From: Sphingomonas sp. BGYR3
GTDB taxonomy: Bacteria > Pseudomonadota > Alphaproteobacteria > Sphingomonadales > Sphingomonadaceae
Reading direction: 5' to 3'
Assembly: GCF_025153455.1 (NCBI RefSeq)
Contig: NZ_JANZNT010000002.1
Location: forward strand, 310,001 to 374,000
DNA length: 64,000 nucleotides
A model generated the notes under the pieces. The model was not told where the DNA came from and searched no databases. It saw nothing but the letters and a program-made list of their open reading frames with translations. The translations under genes were made by a program, and so were the position numbers. Below are positions 39,194-49,183 of the stretch, one piece after another. How positions within the stretch are numbered: position 1 is the stretch's first letter; every line of letters starts with the position of its first letter.

Positions 39194-39898
39194 ATGGCTG
39201 ACGAGATCATTCAGGGCGCGCCCGCCGAGGGCGAGAACGCCGGTGGCGCTCGTCGCGGCCGTGGTGGCCGGGGCGGCGGCGGCGGTGACCGCGGCGGTCG
39301 TGGCCGCGAGGGTGGCCGGGGTCGTCGCGACGAACGCGGTGGCCGCGGTGCCGAGGACGGTGGCGAAGAGCTGATCGAAAAGCTCGTGCACATCAACCGC
39401 GTGTCCAAGACGGTGAAGGGCGGCAAGCGCTTCGGCTTTGCGGCGCTGGTCGTCGTGGGCGACGGCAAGGGCCGGGTCGGCTTCGGTCATGGCAAGGCGC
39501 GCGAAGTGCCGGAAGCCATTTCGAAGGCGACGGCTTCTGCAAAGAAGAAGATGGTCCGCGTTCCGCTGAAGGAAGGCCGGACGCTGCACCATGACGGTGC
39601 GGGTCACTTCGGCGCAGGCCGCGTGTATGTCCGTTCGGCGCCTGCCGGTACTGGCATCATTGCCGGCGGTCCGATGCGCGCCGTGTTCGAATCGCTGGGT
39701 GTCGCCGACGTCGTCACCAAGTCGATCGGCACGTCCAACCCCTACAACATGATCCGTGCGACCTTTGAGGCGCTGGTCGAACAGACCAGCCCCAAGTCGG
39801 TGGCGCAGCGTCGCGGCAAGAAGGTCGCTGACCTGCTCGGCCGTGGCGGCGCGGACAAGGCCGAGGCGGAAGCCGACGCCGCTGCGATCGCGGAGTAA
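39194..39898 (+). CDS. rpsE: 30S ribosomal protein S5 with RGG-rich extension
   Basis: S5 takes part in decoding fidelity and mRNA unwinding at the entry channel. The 234-residue product contains the normal core from about residue 57 ([20 protein letters not shown] ... [15 protein letters not shown]). Ahead of it lies an Arg/Gly-rich segment of about 40 residues ([20 protein letters not shown] and on), and an Ala/Glu tail follows. The E. coli protein has 167 residues, so about 65 are extra. RGG repeats usually bind RNA, so the extension probably reaches rRNA or mRNA. Confidence 0.95.
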   Translation: MADEIIQGAPAEGENAGGARRGRGGRGGGGGDRGGRGREGGRGRRDERGGRGAEDGGEELIEKLVHINRVSKTVKGGKRFGFAALVVVGDGKGRVGFGHGKAREVPEAISKATASAKKKMVRVPLKEGRTLHHDGAGHFGAGRVYVRSAPAGTGIIAGGPMRAVFESLGVADVVTKSIGTSNPYNMIRATFEALVEQTSPKSVAQRRGKKVADLLGRGGADKAEAEADAAAIAE

Positions 39899-39903
39899 TC
39901 ATC

Positions 39904-40083
39904 ATGGCGAAGATCAAAGTTCAGCAGATCGGCTCGCCGATCCGCCGCACCAAGGATCAGCGCGCGACGCTGATCGGCCTGGGCCTCAACAAGATGCACC
40001 GGGTCAGCGAGCTTGAAGATACCCCCGAGGTTCGGGGCATGATCGCCAAGCTGCCGCACATGGTGAAGGTGCTGGAGGGCTAA
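39904..40083 (+). CDS. rpmD: 50S ribosomal protein L30
   Basis: L30 is a small 50S protein. The 59-residue frame reads [20 protein letters not shown], then [20 protein letters not shown], ending in VKVLEG and TAA at 40081-40083. It fits exactly between rpsE and rplO, its usual place. Confidence 0.95.
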   Translation: MAKIKVQQIGSPIRRTKDQRATLIGLGLNKMHRVSELEDTPEVRGMIAKLPHMVKVLEG

Positions 40084-40105
40084 GGCCCTTCGCACGGCCC
40101 GATCC

Positions 40106-40152
40106 CCGATTTCCGGGGTGACAAATACCGGACGGGGGGCTAATGGCCCCCC
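40106..40152 (+). promoter_or_regulatory. Attenuator-like hairpins between rpmD and rplO
   Basis: GGGGGGC (40134-40140) pairs with GCCCCCC (40146-40152) around a 5-base loop and is followed by TTCCACTTTTTCC. A smaller CCCCG/CGGGG hairpin precedes it near 40113-40127. The structure resembles an intrinsic terminator with an interrupted T-run, so it could attenuate rplO-secY-adk transcription. Confidence 0.5.
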
Positions 40153-40198
40153 TTCCACTTTTTCCAACGCGCGACAAAAGCGAAAGCGAGTGCAGATC

Positions 40199-40744
40199 AT
40201 GAAGCTGAACGAACTCACCGACAATCAGGGCGCCCGTCACCGCAAGATGCGGGTCGGCCGCGGCATCGGCTCCGGCAAGGGCAAGACCGCCGGGCGCGGC
40301 CAAAAGGGTCAGAAGAGCCGCGAGGGCGTCTCCATCAACGGCTTCGAGGGCGGTCAGATGCCGCTCCACATGCGGTTGCCGAAGCGTGGCTTCAACAACA
40401 TCTTCGCCAAGGATTATGCCGAGGTGAACCTGGGCGCGATCCAGAAGGCGGTCGATGCCGGCAAGCTGGAAGCGGGCGCATCGCTCGATCACGCCGCGCT
40501 GAAGGCGGCGAACCTGGCCCGTGGCGGCAAGGACGGCGTCCGTCTGCTCGGCAAGGGCGAACTGACCGCGAAGCTCAGCTTCGTCGTCGCCGGTGCCTCC
40601 AAGTCGGCGATCGAAGCCGTCGAAAAGGCCGGCGGTTCGGTTCAGGTGATCGAAGTCGTCCCGGCCAACGAAAAGGCTGCTGCCAAGAAGGGCAAGACCC
40701 GCGAGGCGCGCCTGGCTGCCAAGGCCGAGAAGAAGAAGGGCTGA
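40199..40744 (+). CDS. rplO: 50S ribosomal protein L15
   Basis: L15 assembles late and links 23S rRNA domains. The 181-residue product starts [20 protein letters not shown] at 40199 and has the Gly-rich [20 protein letters not shown]. The in-frame opening from 40118 covers the hairpin region and is not family-like. A Lys/Ala tail extends the C-terminus. Confidence 0.96.
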   Translation: MKLNELTDNQGARHRKMRVGRGIGSGKGKTAGRGQKGQKSREGVSINGFEGGQMPLHMRLPKRGFNNIFAKDYAEVNLGAIQKAVDAGKLEAGASLDHAALKAANLARGGKDGVRLLGKGELTAKLSFVVAGASKSAIEAVEKAGGSVQVIEVVPANEKAAAKKGKTREARLAAKAEKKKG

Positions 40745-40910
40745 TTTGCGGGCGGCGGGGGATCCTTCGGGGTTCCCCGCGCTCCATTCGGGGGTTCGGG
40801 CCTGCCAGCGCCCGTCGCATCCCCGTTAGACATCCCCGCATCACCACCTATATGGACGGCGGGAGGGCGGCAGGACATCCGCCGCACGTGTTTCCGGGAC
40901 GAACATTCAT

Positions 40911-42257
40911 ATGGCATCCGCAGCCGATCAACTGGCCACCAATCTGAGCCTGTCGAAATTTTCGAAGGCGACCGACCTTAAAAAGCGCCTCTGGTTCACC
41001 ATCGGCGCGCTGATCGTGTTCCGGCTGCTCAGCTATGTGCCGCTGCCCGGCATCGACCCGGTCGGTCTGCAGGGGCTGGCCGATCGCGCATCGGGCGGCG
41101 TGCTTGAATTCTTCAACAATTTTTCGGGCGGTGCGCTTGAACGGGCCAGCCTGATCGCGCTGGGCGTCATGCCCTATATCACCGCCTCCATCGTCGTTCA
41201 GCTGGCCAGCTCGCTGGCGCCGCAGCTCGCGGCGCTCAAGAAAGAGGGCGAAAGCGGGCGCAAGAAGCTCAATCAGTACACCCGCTACGGCACCGTCGGC
41301 CTGACGATCGTGCAGGGCTGGTTCATCGCCACCGGGCTTGAGGCGGGCGGCGCGGTAGTCGATCCCGGCATGCTGTTCCGCGTCGGCGCGGTCATCAGCC
41401 TCGTTGGCGGCACCATGTTCCTGATGTGGCTGGGCGAACAGATCACCAGCCGCGGCATCGGCAACGGCATTTCGCTGATCATCATGGCGGGCATCGTCGC
41501 CAACCTGCCGGTCACGCTGGCCCAGCTGTTCGAAGGGGGTCGGACCGGCTCCACGACGCCGCTGGTCATCCTGTCGACCGTTGCGGCCGTCGTCCTGCTC
41601 GTCCTGTTCATCTGCTTCATGGAACGGGCGCAGCGCCGCATCCTCATTCAGTACCCCAAGCGCCAGACCGCGCGGGGGATGCAGGCGGAACGCAGCCACC
41701 TGCCGCTGAAGATCAATACCGCCGGCGTCATTCCGCCGATCTTCGCCTCGTCGCTGCTGCTGATGCCGCTGACGATCAGCCAGTTTGCCGGCGCCTCGGC
41801 GACCAGCGACACCTGGTGGGGCAATGCCATCGTCACGCTGAACCAGTATCTGACGCATGGCAGCCCGGTGTACATGGCGCTCTATGGCCTCGGCATCATC
41901 TTCTTCTGCTTCTTCTACACCGCGATCGTGTTCAATCCGGAAGAGACGGCGGAAAACCTCAAGCGGTATGGCGGGTTCATCCCCGGCATCCGTCCGGGCA
42001 AGAATACCGAGAACTATTTCGATTACGTGCTGACGCGCATCACGGTGATCGGTGCGGCCTATCTGACCGTGCTCTGCCTGGTGCCGGAATATCTGATCGC
42101 CAGCCTTGGCATCCCCTTCTATCTGGGCGGGACTAGCCTTCTGATCGTGGTCAACGTAACCATGGACACGGTAACGCAGATCCAGTCGCACCTGCTGGCG
42201 CACCAGTATGGCGACCTGATCAAGAAGGCGAAGCTGAAAGGGGGCCGTCTGCGCTGA
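40911..42257 (+). CDS. secY: Protein translocase subunit SecY
   Basis: SecY forms the membrane channel for protein export with SecE and SecG. The 448-residue product has ten predicted helices. The plug-region GGVLEFFNNFSGGALERASL and the cytoplasmic loop YPKRQTARGMQAERSHLPLK are conserved. It follows rplO by 166 bases and precedes adk, the usual order. Confidence 0.97.
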   Translation: MASAADQLATNLSLSKFSKATDLKKRLWFTIGALIVFRLLSYVPLPGIDPVGLQGLADRASGGVLEFFNNFSGGALERASLIALGVMPYITASIVVQLASSLAPQLAALKKEGESGRKKLNQYTRYGTVGLTIVQGWFIATGLEAGGAVVDPGMLFRVGAVISLVGGTMFLMWLGEQITSRGIGNGISLIIMAGIVANLPVTLAQLFEGGRTGSTTPLVILSTVAAVVLLVLFICFMERAQRRILIQYPKRQTARGMQAERSHLPLKINTAGVIPPIFASSLLLMPLTISQFAGASATSDTWWGNAIVTLNQYLTHGSPVYMALYGLGIIFFCFFYTAIVFNPEETAENLKRYGGFIPGIRPGKNTENYFDYVLTRITVIGAAYLTVLCLVPEYLIASLGIPFYLGGTSLLIVVNVTMDTVTQIQSHLLAHQYGDLIKKAKLKGGRLR

Positions 42258-42303
42258 CCGGCGATAGCCGGGCGCAGAGGGCGGCAAGAGGGGATTGCAA
42301 GGC

Positions 42304-42960
42304 GTGAACATCATCCTGCTGGGGCCTCCGGGGGCGGGCAAGGGCACTCAGGCTGCGCGCCTGGTTGCCGAACGCGGCATGGTTCAGCTGTCGACCGGCG
42401 ACATGCTGCGCGCCGCGGTCAAGGCCGGCACCCCGACCGGGCTGAAGGCAAAGGCAGTGATGGAATCCGGCGCGCTGGTTTCCGACGAAATCGTGTCCGG
42501 CATCATTGGAGAGGCGCTGGACGCGCTGTCGGCGGGGCAGGGGGTCATCTTCGATGGCTATCCCCGCACCGCGGCCCAGGCCGAATCCCTCGAAACCCTG
42601 CTGTCCGACCGCGCCCGCAAGCTCGACCATGTGATCGAGCTGGTGGTGGATGAGGATGCGCTGGTCGAACGCATCGTCGGCCGCTTCACCTGCGCGAACT
42701 GCGGCGCGGGCTATCACGACACGTTCAACCGGCCCAAGGTGGACGGCGTGTGCGACAGCTGCGGCGGCACCGAATTCAAGCGCCGCGCCGACGATAACGA
42801 GGAAACCGTGCGCACGCGCATGGCCGAATATCGCGCCAAGACCGCACCGATCCTGCCCATCTATGACGCGCGCGGCATCGTCCAGCGCGTCGATGGCATG
42901 GCTCCGATCGCAGAGGTCACCGATGCGATCGAGGCGATCCTGGACGGCAAGTCGGCCTGA
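42304..42960 (+). CDS. adk: Adenylate kinase (zinc-lid form)
   Basis: Adk balances ATP, ADP and AMP. The 218-residue product has the P-loop GPPGAGKGTQAARLV, the FDGYPRTAAQAE block, and a lid with four Cys (CANCGAG and CDSCGG), predicting a structural zinc site. The GTG at 42304 gives the family N-terminus MNIILLGPPG; a TTG at 42295 is also in frame but unlikely. It lies in the secY operon. Confidence 0.96.
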   Translation: MNIILLGPPGAGKGTQAARLVAERGMVQLSTGDMLRAAVKAGTPTGLKAKAVMESGALVSDEIVSGIIGEALDALSAGQGVIFDGYPRTAAQAESLETLLSDRARKLDHVIELVVDEDALVERIVGRFTCANCGAGYHDTFNRPKVDGVCDSCGGTEFKRRADDNEETVRTRMAEYRAKTAPILPIYDARGIVQRVDGMAPIAEVTDAIEAILDGKSA

Positions 42961-43114
42961 TCCGCGCCGCTGGACGGGTCCGGCAGCGCCCTCTGGTGTC
43001 TCTATGCCCCGCCCGATGGCCCATGCCATGGGTGCCGGGAAAGCCGTGCCGGGACAGAACGATTGGCCGCCGGGGCATGCCCCCTGCAAAGTGGCTTGAC
43101 AGGCGATGCGTCGC

Positions 43115-43143
43115 TTGACAGCCGGGCGGTCTCGCTCTAGTTG
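43115..43143 (+). promoter_or_regulatory. Candidate promoter of the alpha operon
   Basis: A perfect TTGACA and TAGTTG lie 17 bases apart, about 140 bases before rpsM. A second TTGACA lies at 43096-43101. The 324-base gap 42961-43284 between adk and rpsM holds no other credible gene. Confidence 0.6.
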
Positions 43144-43284
43144 AGCGCACTTCCGGTTCAGCGGCAGTGCCGACGGCGCGTAGTTTGCGTGTCCGTCCAT
43201 GTCGTGCGTTCCGGAAAGCAATGCTGAGAGATAGGGTATCCGTCTAGCCATGCGATGCCCTGTGGAGCTGGGAGAAACAGATTC

Positions 43285-43653
43285 ATGGCACGTATTGCGG
43301 GTGTTAACATCCCGACCAACAAGCGCGTGGTCATCGCGCTGCAGTATATTCACGGCATCGGCCCGGCAAAGGCCAAGCAGATCACGGACAAGCTGGGCAT
43401 CGCTGCCGAGCGCCGCGTCCAGGATCTGACCGATCAGGAAGTGCTGCAGATCCGCGAAACCATCGACGCCGATCACACGGTTGAAGGCGATCTGCGCCGT
43501 GAAACCGCGATGAACATCAAGCGCCTGATGGACCTGGCCTGCTATCGCGGCCTGCGTCATCGCAAGGGCCTGCCGGTCCGTGGCCAGCGCACGCACACCA
43601 ATGCGCGCACCCGCAAGGGCAAGGCCAAGCCGATCGCCGGCAAGAAGAAGTAA
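43285..43653 (+). CDS. rpsM: 30S ribosomal protein S13
   Basis: S13 forms inter-subunit bridges and contacts P-site tRNA. The 122-residue product starts [20 protein letters not shown] at 43285 and keeps [26 protein letters not shown] lies 9 bases before the ATG. First gene of rpsM-rpsK-rpoA-rplQ. Confidence 0.97.
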   Translation: MARIAGVNIPTNKRVVIALQYIHGIGPAKAKQITDKLGIAAERRVQDLTDQEVLQIRETIDADHTVEGDLRRETAMNIKRLMDLACYRGLRHRKGLPVRGQRTHTNARTRKGKAKPIAGKKK

Positions 43654-43711
43654 ATCGCGCAGGGGCGCGACCGTCGCCCCTTGATCGAACGGATTAGGGT
43701 CAGGATACACC

Positions 43712-44101
43712 ATGGCACGTGAACCGCAGCGCATTCGCCGTCGCGAGCGCAAGAACATCACCTCTGGCGTCGCGCACGTGAACGCCAGCTTCAACAACAC
43801 CATGATCACCATCACCGATGCTCAGGGCAATGCGATCAGCTGGTCGTCCGCCGGCATGATGGGGTTCAAGGGCTCGCGCAAGTCGACGCCCTATGCCGCG
43901 CAGGTCGCGGCCGAAGACGCCGGCAAAAAGGCCGCCGAACACGGCGTGCGTACGCTGGAAGTGGAAGTTAAGGGTCCGGGTTCGGGCCGCGAATCGGCGC
44001 TTCGCGCGCTGCAGGCGGTCGGTTTCCAGATCACGTCGATCCGCGACGTGACCCCGATCCCGCACAATGGCGTTCGCCCGTCCAAGCGCCGCCGCGTCTG
44101 A
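43712..44101 (+). CDS. rpsK: 30S ribosomal protein S11
   Basis: S11 lies on the platform near the Shine-Dalgarno cleft. The 129-residue product shows [20 protein letters not shown] and ends with [16 protein letters not shown]. Typical length and order. Confidence 0.97.
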   Translation: MAREPQRIRRRERKNITSGVAHVNASFNNTMITITDAQGNAISWSSAGMMGFKGSRKSTPYAAQVAAEDAGKKAAEHGVRTLEVEVKGPGSGRESALRALQAVGFQITSIRDVTPIPHNGVRPSKRRRV

Positions 44102-44121
44102 TTGCTTGATTGCCGTCGGAT

Positions 44122-44190
44122 CGGTCGGCGCGGATTGGCCCGCGCGACCGGTCCGTTTCGGATTATTGGCGGGAGCCGCCCAATCCCGCC
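44122..44190 (+). promoter_or_regulatory. Two hairpins in the rpsK-rpoA spacer
   Basis: CGGTCGGCGCGG (44122-44133) pairs with CCGCGCGACCG (44140-44150) with one bulge. GGCGGGA (44168-44174) pairs perfectly with TCCCGCC (44184-44190). They lie just before the GTG start of rpoA and may set its translation level. Confidence 0.45.
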
Positions 44191-44207
44191 CAACCTAGGG
44201 GAAGCCC

Positions 44208-45272
44208 GTGTCTGTCAACGCTAAGAACTGGCAGGAACTGAAAAAGCCCAACGGCCTTGAAAAAAAGGCCGGTGGCGATCCCAAGCGCAAGTCCACTTTC
44301 GTCGCGGAGCCGCTTGAGCGCGGGTTCGGCCTGACGCTGGGCAATGCGCTGCGTCGCGTCCTTCTGTCGTCGCTGCAGGGCGCGGCCGTCACCTCGATCA
44401 AGATCGAGAACGTGCTGCACGAATTCTCGTCGCTGGCCGGTGTTCGTGAAGACGTGACCGACATCGTGCTGAACGTGAAGCAGATCGCGCTCAAGATGCA
44501 GGGCGAAGGGGCCAAGCGGCTCCAGCTGTCGGCCACCGGTCCTGCCGAAGTGAGGGCGGGCGACATTGCGGTGACCGGCGATATCGAGGTGATGAACCCC
44601 GATCTGGTCATCTGCAATCTCGACGATGGCGCCACGCTGAACATGGAACTGACCGCCGACACGGGCAAGGGCTATGTCCCCGCCGCGTCGAACCGTCCGG
44701 CCGATGCGCCGATCGGTCTGATCCCCGTCGATGCGCTGTATTCGCCGGTCCGTCAGGTTAGCTACAAGGTGGAAAACACCCGCGTCGGCCAGGAACTGGA
44801 CTATGACAAGCTGACGCTGACCATCGAAACCGATGGCACCGTCACGCCGGAAGATGCGCTCGCCTATGCCGCGCGGATCCTTCAGGACCAGCTGGCGCTG
44901 TTCGTCCACTTCGACGATTCGGCGATGACCCGCGCTGCTGCCCCGGTGACGGGCATGGCGGCGGCTGCTCCGGAAGCCGCTGGCGACACCGCGACGATCA
45001 ACCGCTATCTGCTCAAGAAGGTGGACGAGCTGGAACTGTCGGTTCGCAGCGCCAACTGCCTCAAGAACGACAACATCATCTATATCGGCGATCTGGTTCA
45101 GAAGACCGAGGCGGAGATGCTGCGCACGCCGAATTTCGGCCGCAAGTCGCTCAACGAGATCAAGGAAGTGCTGTCCAGCATGGGCCTTCGTCTCGGTATG
45201 GAAATCCCCGGCTGGCCGCCCGAGAATATCGAGGAAATGGCCAAGAAGCTGGAACAGGAGATCCTCGGCTGA
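44208..45272 (+). CDS. rpoA: RNA polymerase subunit alpha
   Basis: Alpha dimerises to start RNA polymerase assembly and binds UP elements and activators through its C-terminal domain. The 354-residue product has the N-terminal [20 protein letters not shown] and the C-terminal domain with [20 protein letters not shown] and [15 protein letters not shown]. It begins at a GTG with AGGGGAA upstream. Slightly longer than the E. coli protein (329) through an N-terminal lead and an Ala-rich linker. Confidence 0.98.
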   Translation: MSVNAKNWQELKKPNGLEKKAGGDPKRKSTFVAEPLERGFGLTLGNALRRVLLSSLQGAAVTSIKIENVLHEFSSLAGVREDVTDIVLNVKQIALKMQGEGAKRLQLSATGPAEVRAGDIAVTGDIEVMNPDLVICNLDDGATLNMELTADTGKGYVPAASNRPADAPIGLIPVDALYSPVRQVSYKVENTRVGQELDYDKLTLTIETDGTVTPEDALAYAARILQDQLALFVHFDDSAMTRAAAPVTGMAAAAPEAAGDTATINRYLLKKVDELELSVRSANCLKNDNIIYIGDLVQKTEAEMLRTPNFGRKSLNEIKEVLSSMGLRLGMEIPGWPPENIEEMAKKLEQEILG

Positions 45273-45277
45273 TCGCT

Positions 45278-45413
45278 GCGGAATGGCGCGAGCTATTCCG
45301 CAACGGTCGATCAGCCCGGCCAGCGGGGCCGAAAGGCCCCGTCTGACGACGCGGCTTCGCCGCGGCGGGCCGAGTCAAAAGATAGGCAAAGGGTGCTGGC
45401 CTTTAACAGCACC
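45278..45413 (+). promoter_or_regulatory. Four-hairpin structured spacer between rpoA and rplQ
   Basis: Successive perfect stems are GCGGAAT/ATTCCGC (45278-45301), CGGGGCC-GAAA-GGCCCCG (45324-45341), CGCGG-CTTCG-CCGCG (45350-45364) and GGTGCTG/CAGCACC (45392-45413). The gap is 193 bases with no credible gene. No T-run follows the stems. Confidence 0.55.
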
Positions 45414-45465
45414 AGGCTTGGGGTCCCGTAAGACGGCCCCCTGACGAACGAAGAAGGAAATACCC

Positions 45466-45888
45466 ATGCGTCATCGTGTCGGCGGCCGTAAGCTGCAGCG
45501 TACTTCGGCCCATCGCGCCGCCCTGTTCCGCAACATGGCGGCCGCGCTCATCAAGCATGAGCAGATCACGACCACGGTCGCCAAGGCCAAGGAACTGCGC
45601 CCCTATGTCGAGCGTCTGGTGACGCTGGCCAAGCGCGGTGGCCTGTCCAACCGTCGTCTGGCCCATGCGCGCCTGCTCGACGATGCGCAGCTGGTCAAGC
45701 TGTTCGACGTGCTGGCCCCGCGTTATGCGGACCGCGCCGGCGGCTATACCCGCATCATCAAGGCGGGCATCCGCGCCTCGGACGCCAGCCCCATTGCAAT
45801 CATCGAATTCGTCGACCGCGACGTGTCGGCCAAGGGTCAGGATTCCGGCCCGGTGATGACCGATGAGGGTCTGGAAGAAGCCGCCTGA
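45466..45888 (+). CDS. rplQ: 50S ribosomal protein L17
   Basis: L17 lies near the tunnel exit. The 140-residue product begins [20 protein letters not shown] and shows [27 protein letters not shown] precedes the ATG. It ends the alpha operon, followed 29 bases later by a terminator. Confidence 0.97.
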   Translation: MRHRVGGRKLQRTSAHRAALFRNMAAALIKHEQITTTVAKAKELRPYVERLVTLAKRGGLSNRRLAHARLLDDAQLVKLFDVLAPRYADRAGGYTRIIKAGIRASDASPIAIIEFVDRDVSAKGQDSGPVMTDEGLEEAA

Positions 45889-45917
45889 TCGGCGTCTGAT
45901 CCAACCGATTGAAAAGG

Positions 45918-45948
45918 GGGCGGTTGCAGCGATGCAGCCGCCCTTTTT
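45918..45948 (+). terminator. Rho-independent terminator after rplQ
   Basis: An 11-bp stem, 45918-45928 with 45933-45943 (one G-U pair), closes a GCGA tetraloop and is followed by five Ts. Beyond it, the remainder of the 388-base gap to the prolyl oligopeptidase shows only a candidate promoter. Confidence 0.95.
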
Positions 45949-46221
45949 CGTTGGACGGTCGCCGCACGGTGCAATGGCGGGCCGCGCTCCCGCGAAAGCG
46001 GAAGCCCAGAGCGGCAAGGCTGCGTCCGCCTGAGCACCTGCGCTTCCAATGTAGGATTTGGCGTGATCTAACCTCGGCGATGTCCCCTCAACCCTTCCTG
46101 CCGCAGGCGTCCTGCCCCGACGATCGACAGCAACGCCGCGGCGACGCTCCATGCACGCGCCTGTCACCCGCCAGAAAACCCCTCCATTCTGTCAAAACTG
46201 TCAGCCGCTCCTGCGCTCCGC

Positions 46222-46249
46222 TTGACGCTCGTTCCGATGCCAATAGGGT
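46222..46249 (+). promoter_or_regulatory. Candidate promoter of the prolyl oligopeptidase gene
   Basis: TTGACG and TAGGGT lie 16 bases apart, ending 27 bases before the ATG at 46277. Confidence 0.35.
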
Positions 46250-46276
46250 GTCGCCATCCCGAAACCGGAGTTTCCC

Positions 46277-48436
46277 ATGCGCCGTTCGTCGATCCTCGCC
46301 CTGCCGCTGCTGTTCGCTGCCCCGATTGCGTCTGCTGCCGACCCGTCCAAGGAACCTGCCCCGACCATGACCGCCCCCATCGCCTATCCCGAAACCCGCG
46401 CCACGGATGTTGTCGATGAGGCGTTCGGGCAAAAGGTCGCCGATCCCTATCGCTGGCTGGAAAACGACGTCCGCACGGACAAGGATGTCGCCGCCTGGGT
46501 CGCGGCCCAGAACAAGGTGACGGACGCCTATCTCGCCACGCTGCCCGGCCGCGACGTCTTCGCTGGCCGGCTCAAGGCGTTGTTCGACTATGAACGGTTC
46601 GGCCTGCCGGAGAAAAAGGGCGGCCGTTATTTCTATTCCCGCAACTCCGGGCTTCAGAACCAGTCGGTGCTTTATGTCCGCGACAGCCTGGACGGGCAGG
46701 GCCGGGTGCTGATCGATCCCAATGGCTGGTCGTCCGATGGCGCCACCGCGCTGGCCGAATGGCTGCCGTCAGAGGATGGCAAGCTGCTCGCCTACTCCAT
46801 CCAGGATGGCGGCAGCGACTGGCGCACGGTCAAGGTGCTCGACGTCGCCACCGGCAAGGTGCTGGACGACGAGGTGAAATGGGCCAAGTTCACCATGGGC
46901 GCATCCTGGGCCAAGGATGGCAGCGGCTTTTTCTATTCCCGCTACCCCGAACCGCCTGCGGACGCCCAGTTTCAGGCGCTGAATGAAAACCACAAGGTCT
47001 ATTTCCATAAGCTTGGCACGCCGCAAAGCGCCGACCGGCTGGTCTATTCGACCCCCGATGCGCCAAAGCTCAGCCATTATTCCGGCATCACCGATGATGG
47101 CCGCTATCTGGTGATCAGCACGACCGAGGGTACCGACAACAAGAACATGGTGCACATCGTCGATCTTCAGGCCAGCGACTGGACGGCCAAGCCGATCGTC
47201 GCCGAACTGAAGAACGATTGGTCCGCAATCGGCAATGTCGGCACCACTTTCTATTTCTCCACCGATTTCGGTGCCCCGCGCAGCCGGATCATGGCCATCG
47301 ACATCGCCTCTGCCGATCTGAAGCCGCGTGAAGTGGTGGGCCAGCAGGAAGCGACATTGGGCGGTGCCAGCATCGTCGGCCAGCGGCTGATGCTCAGCTA
47401 TCTGGTGGATGCCAAGACAGAGGTTCGTCGGTATCTGCTCGACGGAAAGCCGGATGGCACCGTCGCATTGCCCGGCATCGGCACTGCCTCCGGCTTTGGC
47501 GGCGATCCAAAGGATGGGGAAACGTTCTTCGCCTTTACCAGCTTCAATTATCCGACCACCGTCTTCCGCTATGACGTGACAACCGGAAAGGCGACGCCCT
47601 GGGCCCAGCCCAAGGTCGAGTTCGACCCCGCGCAATATTCGGTCGAACAGCGTTTCTATGCGTCGAAGGACGGGACAAAGGTGCCGATGTTCGTCGTCCG
47701 CAAAAAAGACGTGACCGGCCCCGCACCGACTCTGCTCTATGCCTATGGCGGGTTCAACGTGCCCGTGCTGCCCAGCTTCTCCTCGGCCCGCATCGCCTGG
47801 CTGGAACAGGGCGGGGTGCTGGCGGTCGCCAACATCCGCGGCGGCGGCGAATATGGCAAGGCGTGGCACGATGGCGGACGGCTCGCCAACAAGCAGAACG
47901 TCTTCGACGATTTCATCGCGGCGGGCGAATATCTGAAGAAGGAAGGGATCACCGGCAAGGACGGGCTGGTCATTCAGGGCGGATCCAATGGCGGCCTGCT
48001 GGTCGGTGCCGTCACCAATCAGCGGCCGGACCTGTTCGCCGCGGCACTGCCCGCTGTGGGCGTGATGGACATGCTCCGCTTCGACCGGTTCACCGCCGGG
48101 CGCTACTGGGTCGATGACTATGGCTATCCGTCGAAGGAAGCGGACTGGAAGGTGCTGCGCGCCTATTCGCCCTATCACAACATCGCCGCGGGCAAGGATT
48201 ATCCCGCGATCCTGGTGACCACCGCCGATACCGACGACCGCGTGGTGCCGGGCCACAGCTTCAAATATGCCGCCGCGCTTCAGGCGGCGGAGATCGGGGC
48301 AAAGCCGCACCTCATCCGCATCGAAACCCGCGCCGGCCACGGTTCGGGCAAGCCGACGGACAAGGTGATCGAGGAATATGCCGACCTCTGGGCCTTTGCC
48401 GCGAAATGGACAGGGCTGGAGGTGAAGGCGCAATAA
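46277..48436 (+). CDS. Exported prolyl oligopeptidase (S9A)
   Basis: This enzyme cleaves peptides after proline. The 719-residue product has a signal peptide (MRRSSILALPLLFAAPIASA), the S9A N-terminal VADPYRWLENDVRTDKDVAA, a seven-bladed propeller region, and the peptidase domain with GGSNGGLL (Ser570), TADTDDRVVPGHSFK (Asp) and RAGHGSGKPTDK (His688). The GGGEYGKAWHDGG and NKQNVFDDFIAAGEYL blocks are diagnostic for S9A. It adds to the S9 and M28 peptidases found earlier in the window. Confidence 0.95.
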   Translation: MRRSSILALPLLFAAPIASAADPSKEPAPTMTAPIAYPETRATDVVDEAFGQKVADPYRWLENDVRTDKDVAAWVAAQNKVTDAYLATLPGRDVFAGRLKALFDYERFGLPEKKGGRYFYSRNSGLQNQSVLYVRDSLDGQGRVLIDPNGWSSDGATALAEWLPSEDGKLLAYSIQDGGSDWRTVKVLDVATGKVLDDEVKWAKFTMGASWAKDGSGFFYSRYPEPPADAQFQALNENHKVYFHKLGTPQSADRLVYSTPDAPKLSHYSGITDDGRYLVISTTEGTDNKNMVHIVDLQASDWTAKPIVAELKNDWSAIGNVGTTFYFSTDFGAPRSRIMAIDIASADLKPREVVGQQEATLGGASIVGQRLMLSYLVDAKTEVRRYLLDGKPDGTVALPGIGTASGFGGDPKDGETFFAFTSFNYPTTVFRYDVTTGKATPWAQPKVEFDPAQYSVEQRFYASKDGTKVPMFVVRKKDVTGPAPTLLYAYGGFNVPVLPSFSSARIAWLEQGGVLAVANIRGGGEYGKAWHDGGRLANKQNVFDDFIAAGEYLKKEGITGKDGLVIQGGSNGGLLVGAVTNQRPDLFAAALPAVGVMDMLRFDRFTAGRYWVDDYGYPSKEADWKVLRAYSPYHNIAAGKDYPAILVTTADTDDRVVPGHSFKYAAALQAAEIGAKPHLIRIETRAGHGSGKPTDKVIEEYADLWAFAAKWTGLEVKAQ

Positions 48437-48530
48437 CGCTGCCGTTCAGCCCTGCGACAGCACGAATCGTCCATTCCGCCATCGGAACAAGCCCGGCCGG
48501 TCATGGCCGGGCGGGACAAGGACGATGGTG

Positions 48531-49133
48531 ATGGCGAACGGCATGATGCGGTTTGGCGGCGGGATGGCAGCGGCGCTGGCGGTGGCCAGCATGGCCGCCC
48601 CGGCCGAGGCGCGCGACTGGCGCGGGCGCGGCGGCTGGGGCCATGACCGCCACCGCGGCGACCGGATCGATGGCGGCGACGTCCTGCTGGGCGCGCTGCT
48701 GGCGGGCGGCGTCATCGCCATCGCATCAGCCGCATCGCGCACCAATCGCGATCGCGACGTCTATCGCGACGCTCCCCCGCCGCCGCCGCAGCCGCAGGCG
48801 GACTATGACGATGGCCGCTACACGGACGATGGCTATGCCGATGCGCCGGATGACCGCTATGGCCGACCGGCATCGGGCAGGATCGCCAGCGGCGCGGCCG
48901 ATGCCGCAACCGACGCCTGCGCCACTGCGGCAGAGGCAGAGGGCAGGGGCTTTGCCCGCGTGGCACAGGTCCAGTCGATCGACGCGGTCGACCCCGACGA
49001 TCGCGGCGGCTGGTACGTCGCCGGGACGCTGGGCCTGCGCGACGGCTATCAGGGCGGATCGACGCGCAGCTATCGCTTCCGCTGCATGATGCCGGGCGAT
49101 GGCCAGCCCAATGTGCGGATCGACGGGATTTGA
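48531..49133 (+). CDS. Exported protein of unknown function
   Basis: The product of 200 residues has a signal peptide ([20 protein letters not shown]), a Gly/Asp/Arg-rich part, a short hydrophobic stretch ([19 protein letters not shown]), a Pro/Asp/Tyr-rich linker, and a C-terminal domain with two Cys (ATDACATAA and YRFRCMMP). AAGGA lies 8 bases before this ATG; the ATG at 48525 is too close to it. Similar small, low-complexity envelope proteins are common in sphingomonads. No function can be given. Confidence 0.6.
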   Translation: MANGMMRFGGGMAAALAVASMAAPAEARDWRGRGGWGHDRHRGDRIDGGDVLLGALLAGGVIAIASAASRTNRDRDVYRDAPPPPPQPQADYDDGRYTDDGYADAPDDRYGRPASGRIASGAADAATDACATAAEAEGRGFARVAQVQSIDAVDPDDRGGWYVAGTLGLRDGYQGGSTRSYRFRCMMPGDGQPNVRIDGI

Positions 49134-49183
49134 TATCGGTTCACTGGCTGGACAGGTTGGAACGGGGTGATTATCGCCCCGCC

